64,000 nucleotides of DNA from Microcyclospora pomicola (taxonomy: Eukaryota; Ascomycota; Dothideomycetes; Capnodiales). Position 1 is the stretch's first letter, and each line of letters opens with the position of its first letter. This document shows positions 51,812 to 64,000 of this stretch, in pieces. Location: assembly GCA_002786065.1 (NCBI GenBank), contig NHNY01000021.1, forward strand, positions 62,001 through 126,000, read 5' to 3'. Under the pieces are notes generated by a model. That model did no database searches. It saw only the letters and a list, made by a program, of their open reading frames with translations, and was not told the DNA's origin. The position numbers and the translations under genes were made by a program.

Positions 51812-54146
51812 CGTGTCCCATCACCTGTGCGATCTGTCTATGCGCTCGTGACTGGTTCTCTATGCAGGTGTAGCAACGTTCCGGATCGTTGTGCCTTGGG
51901 CGAAATTCACAATGTTCGTCCGCTAAATCATGGTGAAATGATGTGACGTTGCTGCCTTGGTAGCACGCTGAAGCGTCAGCAGCCGGATCTGCCGCGCTCT
52001 GCCAAATCCAAATCCGATAATTCACGCTGTCGACGATGACACCTCGCAACGGGTGAGTCTTCTTTCGCATCATGACCTCGATGGCATGTGAAGCAATACA
52101 ATCGTTCAGAACAAGACTGATCGGAACAAATAAGGAGCGAGCCACCGTCTCGCCCAATTGTGTGTGTAATGGTGTCAAGTAGAGCGCGAGATTTGCCATA
52201 CCACTGATCACATCTCAACTTCAACATGAGGATATACGCACACCCGCAACCTCATCACCCAAACTCAGCTACCCACATCCAGGCCCCTCCCTATACTTAC
52301 CTAAACCCTGCGTCATCACAGCACCCCCATCGGAACATTCAATTCCGCCTCTACCAAAAGTCCCGTCACATTTCGCCCGCCCCCCAGCACGCAAACGCGG
52401 CTATTTTCCCGCTTATTAGCCGCGCCATCTGCCGGGCCACCTCTCTGCGCAGAAACTAAAATGCCATGCGCGAGGCTACCCTGCACGAGAAGATGAATCG
52501 GGCAACGCACAGGTCTACCCGACAGACTGGTTCGGGATCTATCAAGACCGTCTGTCGCGTGGGTTTGTAGCACGAGCAAGGATGTCTTCACCGTCGGCCG
52601 GGGATCGGCATGGAAATCTGTCTCAGAGTCAGGCGCCGACCCGGGCGAGAAAGATCGGGTCAGACGGCCGCCGGGCGGAGGGGGGAAGAGTCTCCCCTGT
52701 GTACCCTTATGTACGTACTCTAACGGCCGGCCATGTGGGATCCCGTGCAAGCATTGTGAAACATTCGAGGGACCGTTGGGCGGGAGACTCAACTTAAGTC
52801 GACGTCAGGTGGACTTTGAAGATGAGGGTCGGGTATGGGTCTGGTGGTGAAGGGTAAATATGGGGGAAACTGGGCAGAGGGGCTTGATGTCTGCAACGGG
52901 ATATGTACACAAATAGGTTGTGGTAACGTGAGGCATACACCTGGGGTCGTTCTTGGAGAACCCCGACAATGGGTTTATGTGAACGATTTTACGCGAAGGC
53001 TGCACAGGCGTTCCTCACGAGATCTGCTCATGTACGTTGCATCGGACGCGGATGTTCTCCATTGTGTAACTGGCTCTTATGTACAATGCCCTGCCGGCAA
53101 TCAACATCGCTTCCATATTCTGCTATGTTCAACTTCGTCCAATCGACGAGCTCGTCTTGTGTACATTCCTGCTTGGTGCAGAGGTCGCGAGCGAGACGCT
53201 GAGGGGTGCACTTCGTGCTCCCGAAAGCGTAGCGTAGCGCCGTGTGTCCATCATTACTTTCAGAACTCCCAATAGCAAGTCCAATATGCGGAAACGCTTC
53301 GCGTGTTGTAGTGATGGTTTAGGTCATGACGGCCGATCGACGTCCAGCCGATTCGTAAGAGATATAATCCCTGGTGTTTTCCTCGCGCAGATCTCCAAGA
53401 AGTGACGCGGAATGTATCTTGGTATGGCGCCGTGCAGTGCGCCTGGCTGGCCGAGCAGTGTTTTTCCAGTGTCTAAGCCGCAACGCACGGATGTGTATTA
53501 TCTGTGATTTTGTGACCCTCTTTCCATTGTACTAATGTGCGCCGTCCTCCCGGCCAGGGAATCTGTCGAAACAGGGCTGATGAATCTCGAGCGTGTGTGT
53601 CGAGAGTGGCATCATATTGCATCCAACTCAGGGAGTGAGATCCCAGCCTCCATCTGTTCGTAGTTTTCGAGTCGCCAAGACTGTGTTTGTTGTCCACCTC
53701 ATGTACCGCTTGAGCACTGCCGTCACACTCGTTCCCGACAAGCTTCGGTGTGTTTTCGGAGGGTCCTGACAGGGGAAGATTGAGAAATTGCGCGCGACCC
53801 GTTCCATAGCAGTACTGGAACGTGCTGATGACATGAGAATAACAATCTATGCCTGCAGTTGCAACCAATCTCTCCGATGAGCAACATCCAAATATCATGA
53901 ATTGCGTATGAGGAACAGCAATTCGCTGCGCCTGACAAAGTCCCGCACCTAGCGCTGAAAAGCTAGTGTTGCTGCGACTGCATGCTGTAGCCAGCAGCTC
54001 TGCGCTCCGGCGGTACTCTTTTACATGACCTCTGTATCCTGTGGTGTCGTGGACAAGGCAATCACCTGCCGCAAGCAACAGCGTGGACATGTTACCACGT
54101 CGGCTGTCTGCGAGTTGGCGCATCATTGGGGTCCGCGCGCAAGTCT
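51812..54146. other. long intergenic region with possible gene relic
   Basis: About 2.3 kb upstream of the arrestin gene and downstream of the Zn2Cys6 factor. Around 53028-53318 the minus strand encodes an ankyrin-like phrase (NDGHTALRYAFGS) and continues in the same frame upstream of an internal TAA, which could mark a decayed ankyrin-repeat gene. The rest shows no gene. Confidence 0.4.
53028..53318 (-). pseudogene. possible ankyrin-repeat relic
   Basis: A 96-codon open stretch without a clear start reads NDGHTALRYAFGS, like the first helix of an ankyrin repeat (DGHTALHYA), followed by a Cys-containing polar stretch (KCTPQRLARDLCTKQEC). A TAA at 53321-53319 separates it from a further open stretch in the same frame. 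The plus strand is also open here, so chance remains likely. Confidence 0.2.
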
Positions 54147-55529
54147 TCAACTTGGATGTCGAGGAACACTGTGGTATTGTGCTTGGCCGCCATGCCTGGC
54201 ACCCACATTACCGCCGTCTTCGTAAGAAGGTTGTCCGCCATACCAAGGCGGCGGGTAATTCGACTGCTGAAGCTGGCCGTGATTGTAGATGTACGATTCA
54301 GGCTGTCCAAAGTGTGTCGGAGGGGGTCCTATGGGGGCAGATTGGGGCCCTCCATGATGACCCGCGACTGAGGCACTTCGAATGTCCAGTGGGGCTGGAG
54401 GCGGCGGATATCCTACTTGTGCGGGCCGTCGTTCGACATCAGATGTGACTGAGCCACCAAAGCTGTGGAGAGAATGGGGTGGGAAGGATTCCAACATGCC
54501 GTACGACATGGAGCGCCCGGGAGGTGGAGGCCCCTGCCAGCCTTGACCTCCTCTTTGGCTATAGTCGATGCCAGGCACGTACATGGGGTGGGAGTACTGT
54601 TGAGGCGCGTTCACAGGGTAAGTTGCGTATTCACCGCCTGTTACTGAAGGTTCCGCTCCGCGCCAGTAGCTCTGGCCCCCAGGAGGTACTCCTGCAGATC
54701 GTGGACCACTTTCGAAATTGTTGGGGGTACCCCAAGCCTGTCGTGTGTCTAAGTGTGATGTGTACACCGATTCTGGTTCCACCAAGTCTCCTGGAGAAGA
54801 TTAGGAAGTGCACCGGTTGACGACGCAGGTCACCCTGAGCAGGCGCAACGTCTGACATACCTGTGTCCATACTGAGGCTCTGAAAGCTGCCACTGGCACT
54901 GGGAGGAATGTGGAATCCATTCAACTCGCCTGCGCCTTCCTGAGGCAGATCTGAGGCACCGTTGTTCGGCGATGATGAGACTACCGAGACCGATCCAGAT
55001 CCAGTAGAAGCCTGCGCAGAAGCCTGCGATCTATCATCGATTGCACCCTGTTGATCAACAGGGTAGAACACACATTCCTTCTTCAAGCGAATGCAGTTCT
55101 GGCATCGCGCTCGCGGGTCGCCTTCAGCGATCAAGCATCTGATCTTGCGACGACGACAATGGGCTAGTTGTTGGTCAGCATCGATAGCTCTCGTGCCGCG
55201 CATACCGCGCTGAAGTCAGAATCATACTCACAACATGCGATTGAGATGCGCTGGTAACCTAGCTTGTTGCGCTTCTTCTCAAGCTCCGACTCTGACATGG
55301 CCGGCATTCCGAAATGCACGGCGGAATCAGATGGTGGGTTTGGCTTCTGGTACCTTAGTTTGGCCGACTTTGATATCTTGCCATTGAATCCGGCGGCTAT
55401 AGGTAGGTCTTGCACAGAGTCGACGGCAGAGGGCGAGGATTCAAGAGTCGGGAGTTGGTATGGCGCTGAACGGTCCGTCCTCCCAGCAGCGGAAAAGGCA
55501 GGACCGTGGTAGGATCGATTGCGGGACAT
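54147..55529 (-). CDS. Zn2Cys6 fungal transcription factor
   Basis: Three exons (55529-55232, 55163-54861 and 54790-54147) give 414 aa. The binuclear zinc cluster is made only by splicing the first intron: C99-x2-C102-x6-C109-x10-C120-x2-C123-x6-C130, with the basic RRRKIR between. It is preceded by KKRNKLGYQRISIAC, a lead-in I have seen in a conserved group of filamentous-fungal factors. There is no visible fungal-specific TF middle homology region; the C-terminal 250 residues are Pro-, Gly-, Gln- and Tyr-rich and probably an activation region. The introns are 68 and 70 nt. Its upstream side is a 6.4-kb gap without genes. Target genes are unknown. Confidence 0.9.
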
Positions 55530-58500
55530 TATCTAATACGCGCTGTCAAACGCGCTCGGTCGCTGCAGGCTGAACGTTAGACCAGTCAAGGATAAGACGG
55601 CATTCATGCGTGCATGTTTCCATTGCATGCGTTGTAAAAGTGAGCAACACAAGCTTCGAGGCCGGAGGACGACACAGGTCAATGAGGGCGAGTAAAATGC
55701 TGCAGGGCTTAGTAGGCAAGCGCAATCATGGGTGACCTAGGTCCTAGAGCGTGGTCTTTACCAGTATTCCGGTAACACTAGCTGCACGCTGGCTGGAGTC
55801 AGGGCGGAAGATCGACAGTCAGATGCACTGGCAGGTCTGGTCCGACGGACGGTCAGGAAAAGAAGAGTAATCAGGACTGTGACGAAAAGCCCAACGATTC
55901 TGGGTCGTCTTGACAGGAAGGCGAAAGGACCCACCAGGGTCTCCAACAGGCTCGGAAGCTCCGAGAGGCGCGTATATCCAGTCTGGAGAAGGCAATGATC
56001 CACATGGGCTGCGATGAAGAGGAGACGAGATTGCAATCGCCACGCATTTGTTTTCGCTGCTCGTCAGCATGTTATGATTGGTCACGGTGTCCTTCTGAAG
56101 CAACGACAATAGTGTCTCTTGGTTGGTGTACCATCTAGCATTGCCCGGCGCACGGTTACAGTCCTTCTACAGAAGTATCCGGTCGAGCGTCATCGAGGAC
56201 TTGAGCATTGACGAGGGGGCTTCAACATTGTGGGATCTGTAGGGGAGCCCTGCTTGCAACTGGTTGGACGCAAAGCATAGCCAATCACCAAAAGGAAAAG
56301 AGTCCGGACCTGAGATCGTGGGTCCCGACTTGCTCTCCCACCGTGCATCGCATCCGGGACATCTATCTGGTAGAGTGAGTGTCTCAGGATTAGATCGACC
56401 GAGTAGAACGAGCATAAAAGGGTCGTGCAGCCTCAACAAGCCCCGGATCGCCACCGCTCGCCCACGAGGCTTCTTACACGCGTGGCACAGCCAAGAGTTC
56501 GGCCAGACTAGGTAGGGGAGGGCAGCGCGTTGCGTGCGTACGATCCAATTGAGGTCGAGATTGAGTTACCATGGGCGGGCCCTCCTGCCATTGTTGAACC
56601 GGGGACTGGGCCTGAAGCGCGACCGACGTGAAGGCTGACGCCGTCGACCTCTGAGGCCCATGCGGTCCGATGAGGGGGCCCACCGAAGATCCTCGTAAAG
56701 CATGGCCCAAGAGCGTAAACGTAGGAAGTGTCACCGTGTCATGAATCATGCATGTCATGGTCAGCGTCGAAGCCTGGCGGCTAGCGTCGAATCAAACTCC
56801 GAGGGGGGTCGGATGGGAGGCCGAGATACTCTGCACAGGAGGAGATATACGCCAGGGTTGGGGGCGACGTGGCGTACGAACCCAGGAAGCGAATTTGTTG
56901 GCGACTTGAAGTCGATTGTTGGTCGATAGTGGTTCAGCTGGTGCCGGGCCACCGCTGCCACGAGCCGGAGACACGCCATCACACATCGCTCAAGGCTCGT
57001 GGCGCCTGGAAAGCTCCGCTGGCTAGAAATTCCACTCCACTATTGCCGATACTCCACCCTGTGGTGCTGTACGGAAGATCGCTTGGGCGCCTCGAAGCAA
57101 TCGCGGACTGGTGACGAGATCACTCACTACACGCTGGTCCCGCGAGTGCCATGTGCGCTTCTCTGCGATGTTCAGTCGACATGGCAGACGGTCCACTGCT
57201 TGCACGTTGAGGCTGTTCCGCGGCATTCGCAACACGCGAGCGGCCACGTGAAGACCGACGATCGCAGCCAGGGTCTGCCATCCGCTGTCATGTGCAAATC
57301 AATCGACGACAGCCGGTGACATACGAGGTCCAAGGCCATCTGGAGCATCAAAGTGGATGCTGTACAAGCTCGAAGGCGACGACATCTCGCCTACCCCGAT
57401 GGAGACGGATCATGACTGAGATACTTGACTTGCTTGATCGCTTCCATGACTCGTGGCGGCGCTCGTGCGCTTCTCCATACGTCCTGTACAACACCGACGC
57501 CAACAATGCTCGGATGGCGACTCGGCCAGACCTGCTACCTGCGCTCCTGGCAGGAAAGGCGCCTCTTCGGGGCGAGGTGGCGTCACCAGACCAAAGTGAA
57601 AATTCTCCACCAATCTTGCTCCCCACCGCCACCACCCCCGTGGCTGCTCGGGTATACAAGGGTGTCAGACTAGCGACCTTCCGCACATATAGATACAAGA
57701 TGGTCCAGCGACCCAAGAGTCAGCTCCAAGACGGAGCCATGCCCGGTGACACAGCGCTTTGGCTCTATTCGACTAGGGTGTCATGTCTCCGCTGCCGGCG
57801 TTTGTCGGCAAAGCTCCCAACAGGCCCCCTGTCCCGCGTGCCCGATTCGCCATCTCCAGATCACTGATCAACATCTGTGCGTTTCCCACAAAGTCTCTTT
57901 TCGACGATTACAAATTGCTCGATGAGGATCCTCGATTCATCTTAGTCCACTGTACGATGCATCAGCTAGACCAGGAGATTACCATATACGGAAGTTCCTC
58001 CGAGTCTTCGACATGCTATCCTCGTCATGCATAGCGAGCAGCGTGAGGCAGTTTCCACAGTTGCTAGACAAACCCCTTGGCGTTCAAGCTTCACACGATC
58101 AGCGACGCACGAGCAAATCCATGTGAGCACCATATCTCCGCTCGGAAAATGTCTCCCAGCCATGGACTCAAGCGACTTTATCAGGTTGGACAGGAGCCAT
58201 ACTCTAGGTCAGTCCACACAGGCGATACGAACGTGCGACAGCAACGAGAGAACGAGAATGATGAGGTGGAGCAAGCTGCTCACTACTGCTTAGTATCGTC
58301 TCTTGACAGTGAAGCTGTTGTGCTGAATTGCGACTTCCACACATAGTCTTTGATTGCCGCGTATAACATGCTTTGATCAGCGCTGCAGGACCGATCTCGA
58401 AATGACCTGCCGGACATGGATGTTATCGCAATCGTCCTACTTCCCACCGTGCCTACCTTATGATGCATGCGGCATGCGGCGTGCTGCAACTACTGCAACT

Positions 58501-61500
58501 ACTGCATCCATCATTCGTCTTTCCCTTACCGACATTGTGGACCCCATTATCCAGAGGAGCTTCACCAAACAAGGCACAATTAGCAAATGACAACCCTGCA
58601 AGTGCCGTGAATGTACAGCCGGGACCGCCATTGTGGAGGCGTGTCTGAGACTTACTTTGCCAAGCCATTCGAAACTACCTACCTCGCTATGCACTGTCCG
58701 CGCAAGTCAAAGTTTAGGACTACAGCCACCCGAGCGAGGTACAGAATTACCCGCTAACAATGATTGCGACAGTGATGTGCAGAGGCCTGCATACCAATTG
58801 CTAGGTTGTGATCGAACCAGGAATTTCACTTGTGACGATTATGTAATCATCATTTCGCACAGCGCGTGGAGCAGTGATCACTTTCATACTTCGAAATTGA
58901 GCATTCCACATTCCAACTTCATGGCACCCGTTCCAACATGGCACCGTGGTCACGTCAACGGCCTGATGTACTTCACCTGCATTGCCACGGATCTGCCTTG
59001 CTGTGCTCGCGCTTATTGATTGTTGCGCACTGTCGCCGACCGGGAACAACCGCCTCGCTGAAGATCACATTGGGCTGCAACACATAACTATCATACATTT
59101 TCGTTTAGCATTTGCTGCGCTTTTCCTGTTTCTTCGATGACAAGTACCATTTGAGCCAATCGATCGAACGTACCATCCGTGGTGCGCTTTCCTGAAGTTC
59201 GTGCTCGGTGAACGAAGATCTGTGGCAGTCTTCGATAGTGGTTCGGCAGGATCTGAGACATTGGAGCTACGAGATAGCTACGTGCGTTAATCCTCAGACC
59301 AGAGCATGCTTCTTCTGGCTTTCCACAGCTTGGACTTCACATGCGATCTGCGTATGTCACTGACTGTCTTTTGGGGTCGGAGGCTGCGATCATCTTCAGC
59401 TTCGACGAATGAAGTAACCTAAGCGCTGTGTCGATAGCATTATCTGGAATCCCAATGTCAGATGAGCAGACGCCGTTGCCCAAGCGCAAGCCACACGCAA
59501 CTTTGTACAAGTAAACACGAGACAACCCCTAGGAAACCATGAGACGAACTTTAAAGGCGGACATATAGACGACGATGATGTAGCGGCCGTATGCAGACCG
59601 CAGCGCGTAAAGTTTAGTTGAGCATACTTCCTGCTGGGGTTGTGCCGGTCGAACTTCGACAATACGAGAGATGCGAGGTAAAGCGTGCTCGAACTTCGAA
59701 GCCAGCGTGATGTAACGTGATATGAAGTGTGCAAATCCTCGCGCAAACATCGGCCGGAACTTTCACAACGACTTCGTCTGAAGAAGAATAAGGATTGAAC
59801 AATCGCTATCTTCCGCCAAACATCTATCATGTGCCGAGAGGAAACGGTGGGATCTCAAATAACCATCGACCTCGGAACAGTGCTCCAAAACGCTGGGAGT
59901 CCATTTGCAAGATGTGGTTAATGATCATCGGTTCCTCCAGAAGATCCAGAAATACCAACACGAAGAAGCCAAATTTCAATGCATGCAGGTCTGCCAACCA
60001 TGCCAACTTCACGCTGGCTTTCAGCATTGATATCGTTGAGGTATGCCTCAGAGTTCGAAGGACAGAGCCTCCTTACTAGTAATCAGCGAGACGCGCACAC
60101 ATCTCCTGGGTTGTAAGCCAATGGGCACTATTTCATGCCGTTCAGCGGATGGTATAGGTAGGGAGCATTGCAAGATGCCGTGGTCAGGGCCATTGGAGTC
60201 CTTTGACCCCATGTGATGCCTACCTCTTGACTCCGTTCGACAGCTTGTTCAGCAATACCAAACTTATCTGGACAGATCTGAAGCCACCATCGTCGATCAG
60301 CTATCGCCAATTGATGGCACACCCAGGGGGCTCGCCGAAACCCCACAGCGCAAGCATGCTGCCACCTTGCAGATCCATATTTTCGCGAGCATGCATGCGA
60401 CATGACTGGGACTGGATTCCTGCCGCTTTGTGCAGGTATCACGGACATAGCTCCGCGGATCTAGGGCCCAGTTGATTCGTGCCAGCATCCTTGAGGTCTC
60501 GCAGAATAACAAGAATGGTCAAGGCGAAAGGAAGGCTCAGCGCGGCACGACAACGTTTGAGATCAACACTACCACTCCGGCAGTGTCGCACGCTACCTGC
60601 ACATGGCTTCTGTTGCGCTCCTGGGCCGGGGACTACGAATCACGCACTGTATGTGGTCCCGGCGATCTCGCCCATCGCGCTTGGCACTGCTCGCCTCGAT
60701 ACGCAGTATAACACTGCTCATAAGCATGGCAAAGACCGGGGTACTTCGAAGCAGGCGCAGTCATGATGACTCACGCAGAAGCATGGCTCCATAAGGCCTG
60801 CAGGAGTCTAGAGTCCTCTCCTTCCCACGCCTCCGCATGACCGCCCTTTGCTGAGACCGGCCTGGCAGACGGGACAGACTCCCGCACATCCGCCAGTGTG
60901 GACCGTCTCCACTCCAGCCTGAGATTGCGCAAAATGTTTCACCCATGCAGCTCCAATCAGCGCGTGTGGAGGCGCCGGTACCTTCTGCCAAGCCGATCCC
61001 ATGACATGCGGACGATCCTACCACAAAACCTGGCCAGCCTGGTTGCATCGCTGTGCGGCTCTGGCGTTCCCAGTCCTCTTCAATACGACATCACGTCTAC
61101 GAGAACGCGCCCTCAGATATAGTTACGGTGAGCACGTTCAACACCCCTTTTCGCTTCGCTCTCTGCCGCTTGGGCATATTCCTCTGTCGGTCGACAATAC
61201 CATATTCGGTTCATGGATGCTCCTTGCTCGTCTCATAGTCACATGCTCCCCGTTGCTTCTCCCCTGCCCCCTCCTTCTCCCAACATCATTCCTTACCGAA
61301 GCATGCTACTTCGATGTCTCCATGTCTCCGAGGCCTGTGATATGCTCACCGTAGCCCTTCTCCAGCGCCTTGCCTTCACGCGCTGGGAGACAACACCAAT
61401 CGCGCATGCCCGCAGCGTCATCCAGCAACGGAGACAGCCGGGTGATGACTATAGCAGCTTCAGTCCCGTGGGCATTGTATACCAATTTTCGTTCCATGCC

Positions 61501-61949
61501 ATCTATGCACAGTAATATGAAGAGCCCGGATCGTCTCGAGATCACGTCCTCTGCGTGAAACAGCTTCCAGCATATGACTGGGTAGGACTAAACGCGACAG
61601 CAACGCTGGTGAATCAGAGATCTCAGTCGACGAGGACAAAGCGTTCGCTGGACGTGTCTTCGCACTGGACGCGCACATGCGCACATGTGTCGAAAGAGCT
61701 TGCGTGGAGGGATGGCAGACCTGCGGTGTAGACTTTCTTGCACGTGTGATGTTGATATAGTCTGGCCAGCTTCACTCTACTATTGTAGCATCATGGATAT
61801 ACAGAAGATGGGTGTGACAGGCTCAGAAGGTGGTGGGGAAAGATGTGAGTGAGTCGTGAAGCTCGCGATGTTTCTGCATCATTCGTAGGCACGTATATCA
61901 TCATCGTTGATTCCCTGGCCTGCAAGGAACGCTCTGCATCCTCAACCCA
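55530..61949. other. 6.4-kb gene-free region
   Basis: Long region between the start of the Zn2Cys6 factor and the 3' end of the Atg38-like gene. Dozens of frames of 60-191 codons exist on both strands, none with a recognisable domain, consistent introns or a family-like start. Base composition looks like the rest of the window, with no obvious RIP-type AT enrichment, terminal repeats or transposase remnants. A small direct repeat (ctgcaacta twice, near 58484-58502) is the only repeat I noticed. It may be a long promoter or 5' leader, or hold non-coding RNA. Confidence 0.5.
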
Positions 61950-63598
61950 TCACGCCGCCCTCTCCTCCTCACCACTGGCCCCTTCGCCCGCAGCGCGCCC
62001 TGCTCCAGCTTTCTCCGCCGCCTCGCGCTTCGCCTTCTCCTTCGCCTTGGCCGAGATCTTCAGCTTGGCGTATCGGGCCTCGTAGTTGCGCAGCATCTTC
62101 CGCTGCTCCTCCGCCTGGTCGCGGAGCTTCTGCTCGCCCTCGGCCTGCTTCTCGATCTGCTGCTCGAGCTGGCGAATGCGTTCGTGCAACGCGGGGTCTG
62201 GGGAGGAATCCGTCGTAGCCTTGGCGGCGCTGATGGCGGTGCCGGGACGAGCGATCATCATGCTCTGCGTCAGCGCCGCCATCGATGCGTCCTGGGCGTG
62301 CGCTTCGAAGTTCGCGAGGCGGGCGGCGAGCTGCTCGAGCGTCAACTTCAGCGTGGCGTTCTCGAGGTCGAGCTCTTCGTCCGTCCGCTGTTTGCCGAAC
62401 GGATTGCGTTTGTTGGAGGCCGAGAGGGTAGAGGTGCGGGTTTGGGTGGGCGACGGCGGACCGGGGACTTCGCTGGCGTCGACGAAGTCGTCTTCATCGT
62501 CGCCGCCACCTCCACTCCCGGTCAGCATCGAGGGACCAGCGGCCTGAAGCCTGGCTTTGGTGATGTCGGCGTATGAGTAGGATCCGCCGCCTTGAGGGAC
62601 GACGTAGAAACTCTCCGCAGGCCCGAAGCCGTGGCCCAGGGTACCCTTTTGTCGGTGCTCGTCCTCGATGGCTTTCAGTGCAGCTTTGGAAAAGTACTTT
62701 TTCACGTCTGGATCGGAAGTGGAGGGCGCGGAGCGGTGCTTCGTTCGTGGGGCAATGGGTGGCTCTGGAGGAGTGTCTTCGGCTGTGAGCGGGAGTCCAG
62801 CGTATGCGAGCACCGAGGAAAGTTTGGAAGCAGCCCCTGATGTCAGGCTACTGTAGAATCTGTTGAAGCCGTCGTCGTCGTCGGCTTTCTTGGCTCTTCT
62901 CTGTACCCCAAGACTGGCCTGACTGTCTGTGATGGACGGCGGTATTTTGGGTGCAACCGCATTGCGGATTCTCCGATGTGACTCGGGTGAGAGTTGTCGT
63001 GCTCGTGCTTGCGCGGCTGGGGACAGTTGAGTCTTTGAAGTCTGCGGAATTCCACGACGTGATGCTATGTCTCGTGCTAAAGACGGCGAGGACTCGCGAG
63101 CCTGACTGCCTATGCGTGTCGCCGCAGGAGCCAGACCAGATGGGCTGGGAAAAGCACTTCTGGTCTTCTTCTCAGGAGACGCTGCGACCTCAGTACCCTC
63201 CCGATGAAATTGCGCTATTGACGGCAATTCGATCTGTGTGTTGTCGGCGCGAGGTTCGTCCTCTGGCACAGTTTCTTGAAGTGAAATGATTTGCGCAATC
63301 TTGGAATGCTGGTGTTCCAAGAGTCTGAGCACCCGAAGAGCCTACGATATGGATCAATAACAGCCATGTACAAATTTATATCAGTGAGTATTCATACTTC
63401 AGAGTCGTTTGTCGTTCTTGCAGCACGAGCGAAATCCCGTGCAGCGAATCGATGCTCGTCAGCGGCTCCGCTCCAGTGAGTCTGTTGCGTCTCATCGGCT
63501 GCTTTACGAGCATGTGTATGAGCCTGCTGGATATCAGACGAGCTGTCTTCGTCTCAAGTTCGAGTACTTACGCTCGTTAGTGGCGCAACCTCAGCCAT
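61950..63598 (-). CDS. MIT-like/coiled-coil protein, Atg38/NRBF2-like candidate
   Basis: Three exons (63598-63572, 63526-63398 and 63341-61950) give 515 aa. The first two short exons encode MAEVAPLTS and a helical segment rich in Ala, His and acidic residues (QAHTHARKAADETQQTHW); with exon 3 (ALRVLRLLEHQHSKIAQII) it forms a three-helix MIT-like region at about residues 8-75. The middle is disordered, and the C-terminus contains a long coiled coil (about 430-500) ending in an Ala/Lys/Glu-rich tail. Atg38/NRBF2 has an N-terminal MIT domain and a C-terminal coiled coil and stabilises PI3-kinase complex I at autophagosome formation. The match is architectural, so the name is tentative. Both introns have good gtaagt/gtatga and cag/tag ends. 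Confidence 0.72.
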
Positions 63599-64000
63599 GT
63601 TAACGGCGAGCTTTGTGGATGCTCAGACTAGATCTTCTTTGAACTCAGATCGTAACGGAAGTGCAGTCTCGCTCATACGAGACTCGGAGAGTACGATTCG
63701 GAAAGTATCAGAAAGTCGTAGATGGAATCGATAGCCATATGACACGCTTCGAAGTTCCTGTCAGCAGGCATCCACCAAGCAAGTCAGACAATCTGGTGAC
63801 GAGTACAAATGATGTCTACGGGGTTCGTTCATCGCCGATTAGCATGGGTTGCGAAGACTGTATCACGGGCGCAGTGCTACTCAAGGAGATGCTTTAATGT
63901 CTACAATATACCCTGAAGCCGTAAGCAAGGTAAGCTCGTCAGAGGTCGCCATGCGTTCGGACGACTAGCGCCGGAATTTAGCCTACGCGACACTGATCCA
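63599..64000. other. window edge, upstream of the Atg38-like gene
   Basis: About 400 bp that should contain the promoter of the Atg38-like gene. A short plus-strand frame (63661-63897) has no motif. Nothing else is supported before the window ends. Confidence 0.55.

Noticed and set aside
52316-52792. 158-codon minus-strand frame upstream of the arrestin gene
   Set aside because: Pro/Gly/Arg-rich with no domain; likely chance in GC-rich promoter DNA.
57292-57867. 191-codon plus-strand frame in the 6.4-kb gap
   Set aside because: The peptide has no domain, hydrophobic pattern or intron structure; frames of this length are expected by chance at this base composition.

Overview
This window is nuclear DNA of a filamentous ascomycete (Pezizomycotina). 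The evidence is genes with few, short introns (about 45-110 nt) with GT..AG ends and CTRAC-like branch sites, kilobase-scale intergenic gaps, and typical ascomycete housekeeping genes. A Dothideomycete is my best guess, but that is inference. I found no prokaryotic features, CRISPR arrays, rRNA, convincing tRNAs or intact transposons. About 22 protein-coding genes are supported, and several were re-joined here across introns.

Layout. 0.1-4.3 kb: a Baeyer-Villiger-type monooxygenase and a BAHD-type acyltransferase, both on the minus strand, possibly the edge of a small metabolic cluster. 6.3-8.4 kb: a membrane glycosyltransferase-like protein divergent from splicing factor PRP38. 8.7-11.7 kb: an isochorismatase-family hydrolase and the mitochondrial succinate/fumarate carrier. 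12.7-21.8 kb: a ZGRF1/Mte1/Dbl2-type repair protein, a large PPR-like mitochondrial protein and Ku70, so two DNA-repair genes lie close together. 22-31 kb: a disordered protein, TIM13, mitochondrial endonuclease G (NUC1), ATG3 and COP9 subunit CSN6. 31.4-36.5 kb: three uncharacterised proteins. 38-41 kb: an NAD(P)-dependent epimerase-like enzyme and a secreted protein of unknown function. 41-49 kb: COMPASS subunit SWD1 divergent from RPB1, the largest subunit of RNA polymerase II. 50-55.5 kb: an alpha-arrestin with PPxY motifs and a Zn2Cys6 transcription factor. 55.5-62 kb: a 6.4-kb gap with no credible gene. 62-63.6 kb: a protein with an N-terminal MIT-like region and a C-terminal coiled coil, resembling Atg38/NRBF2.

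Functional themes are mitochondrial import, transport and RNA metabolism (TIM13, SFC1, PPR, NUC1), autophagy (ATG3, an Atg38-like protein), transcription and chromatin (RPB1, SWD1), protein turnover (CSN6, arrestin) and DNA repair (Ku70, ZGRF1-like). These are neighbours, not an operon.

The most interesting signal is at ATG3. Its stop codon is TGA followed by CTA, the strongest known stop-codon readthrough context. The same frame then stays open for 65 more codons, which would give a C-terminally extended E2 enzyme. Other points worth checking are an unusual Leu beside the catalytic His of the RPB1 trigger loop, an RPB1 stop codon that exists only if the last intron is retained, a 90-codon upstream ORF overlapping the ZGRF1-like start as ATGA, and the 6.4-kb silent region upstream of the Zn2Cys6 factor.
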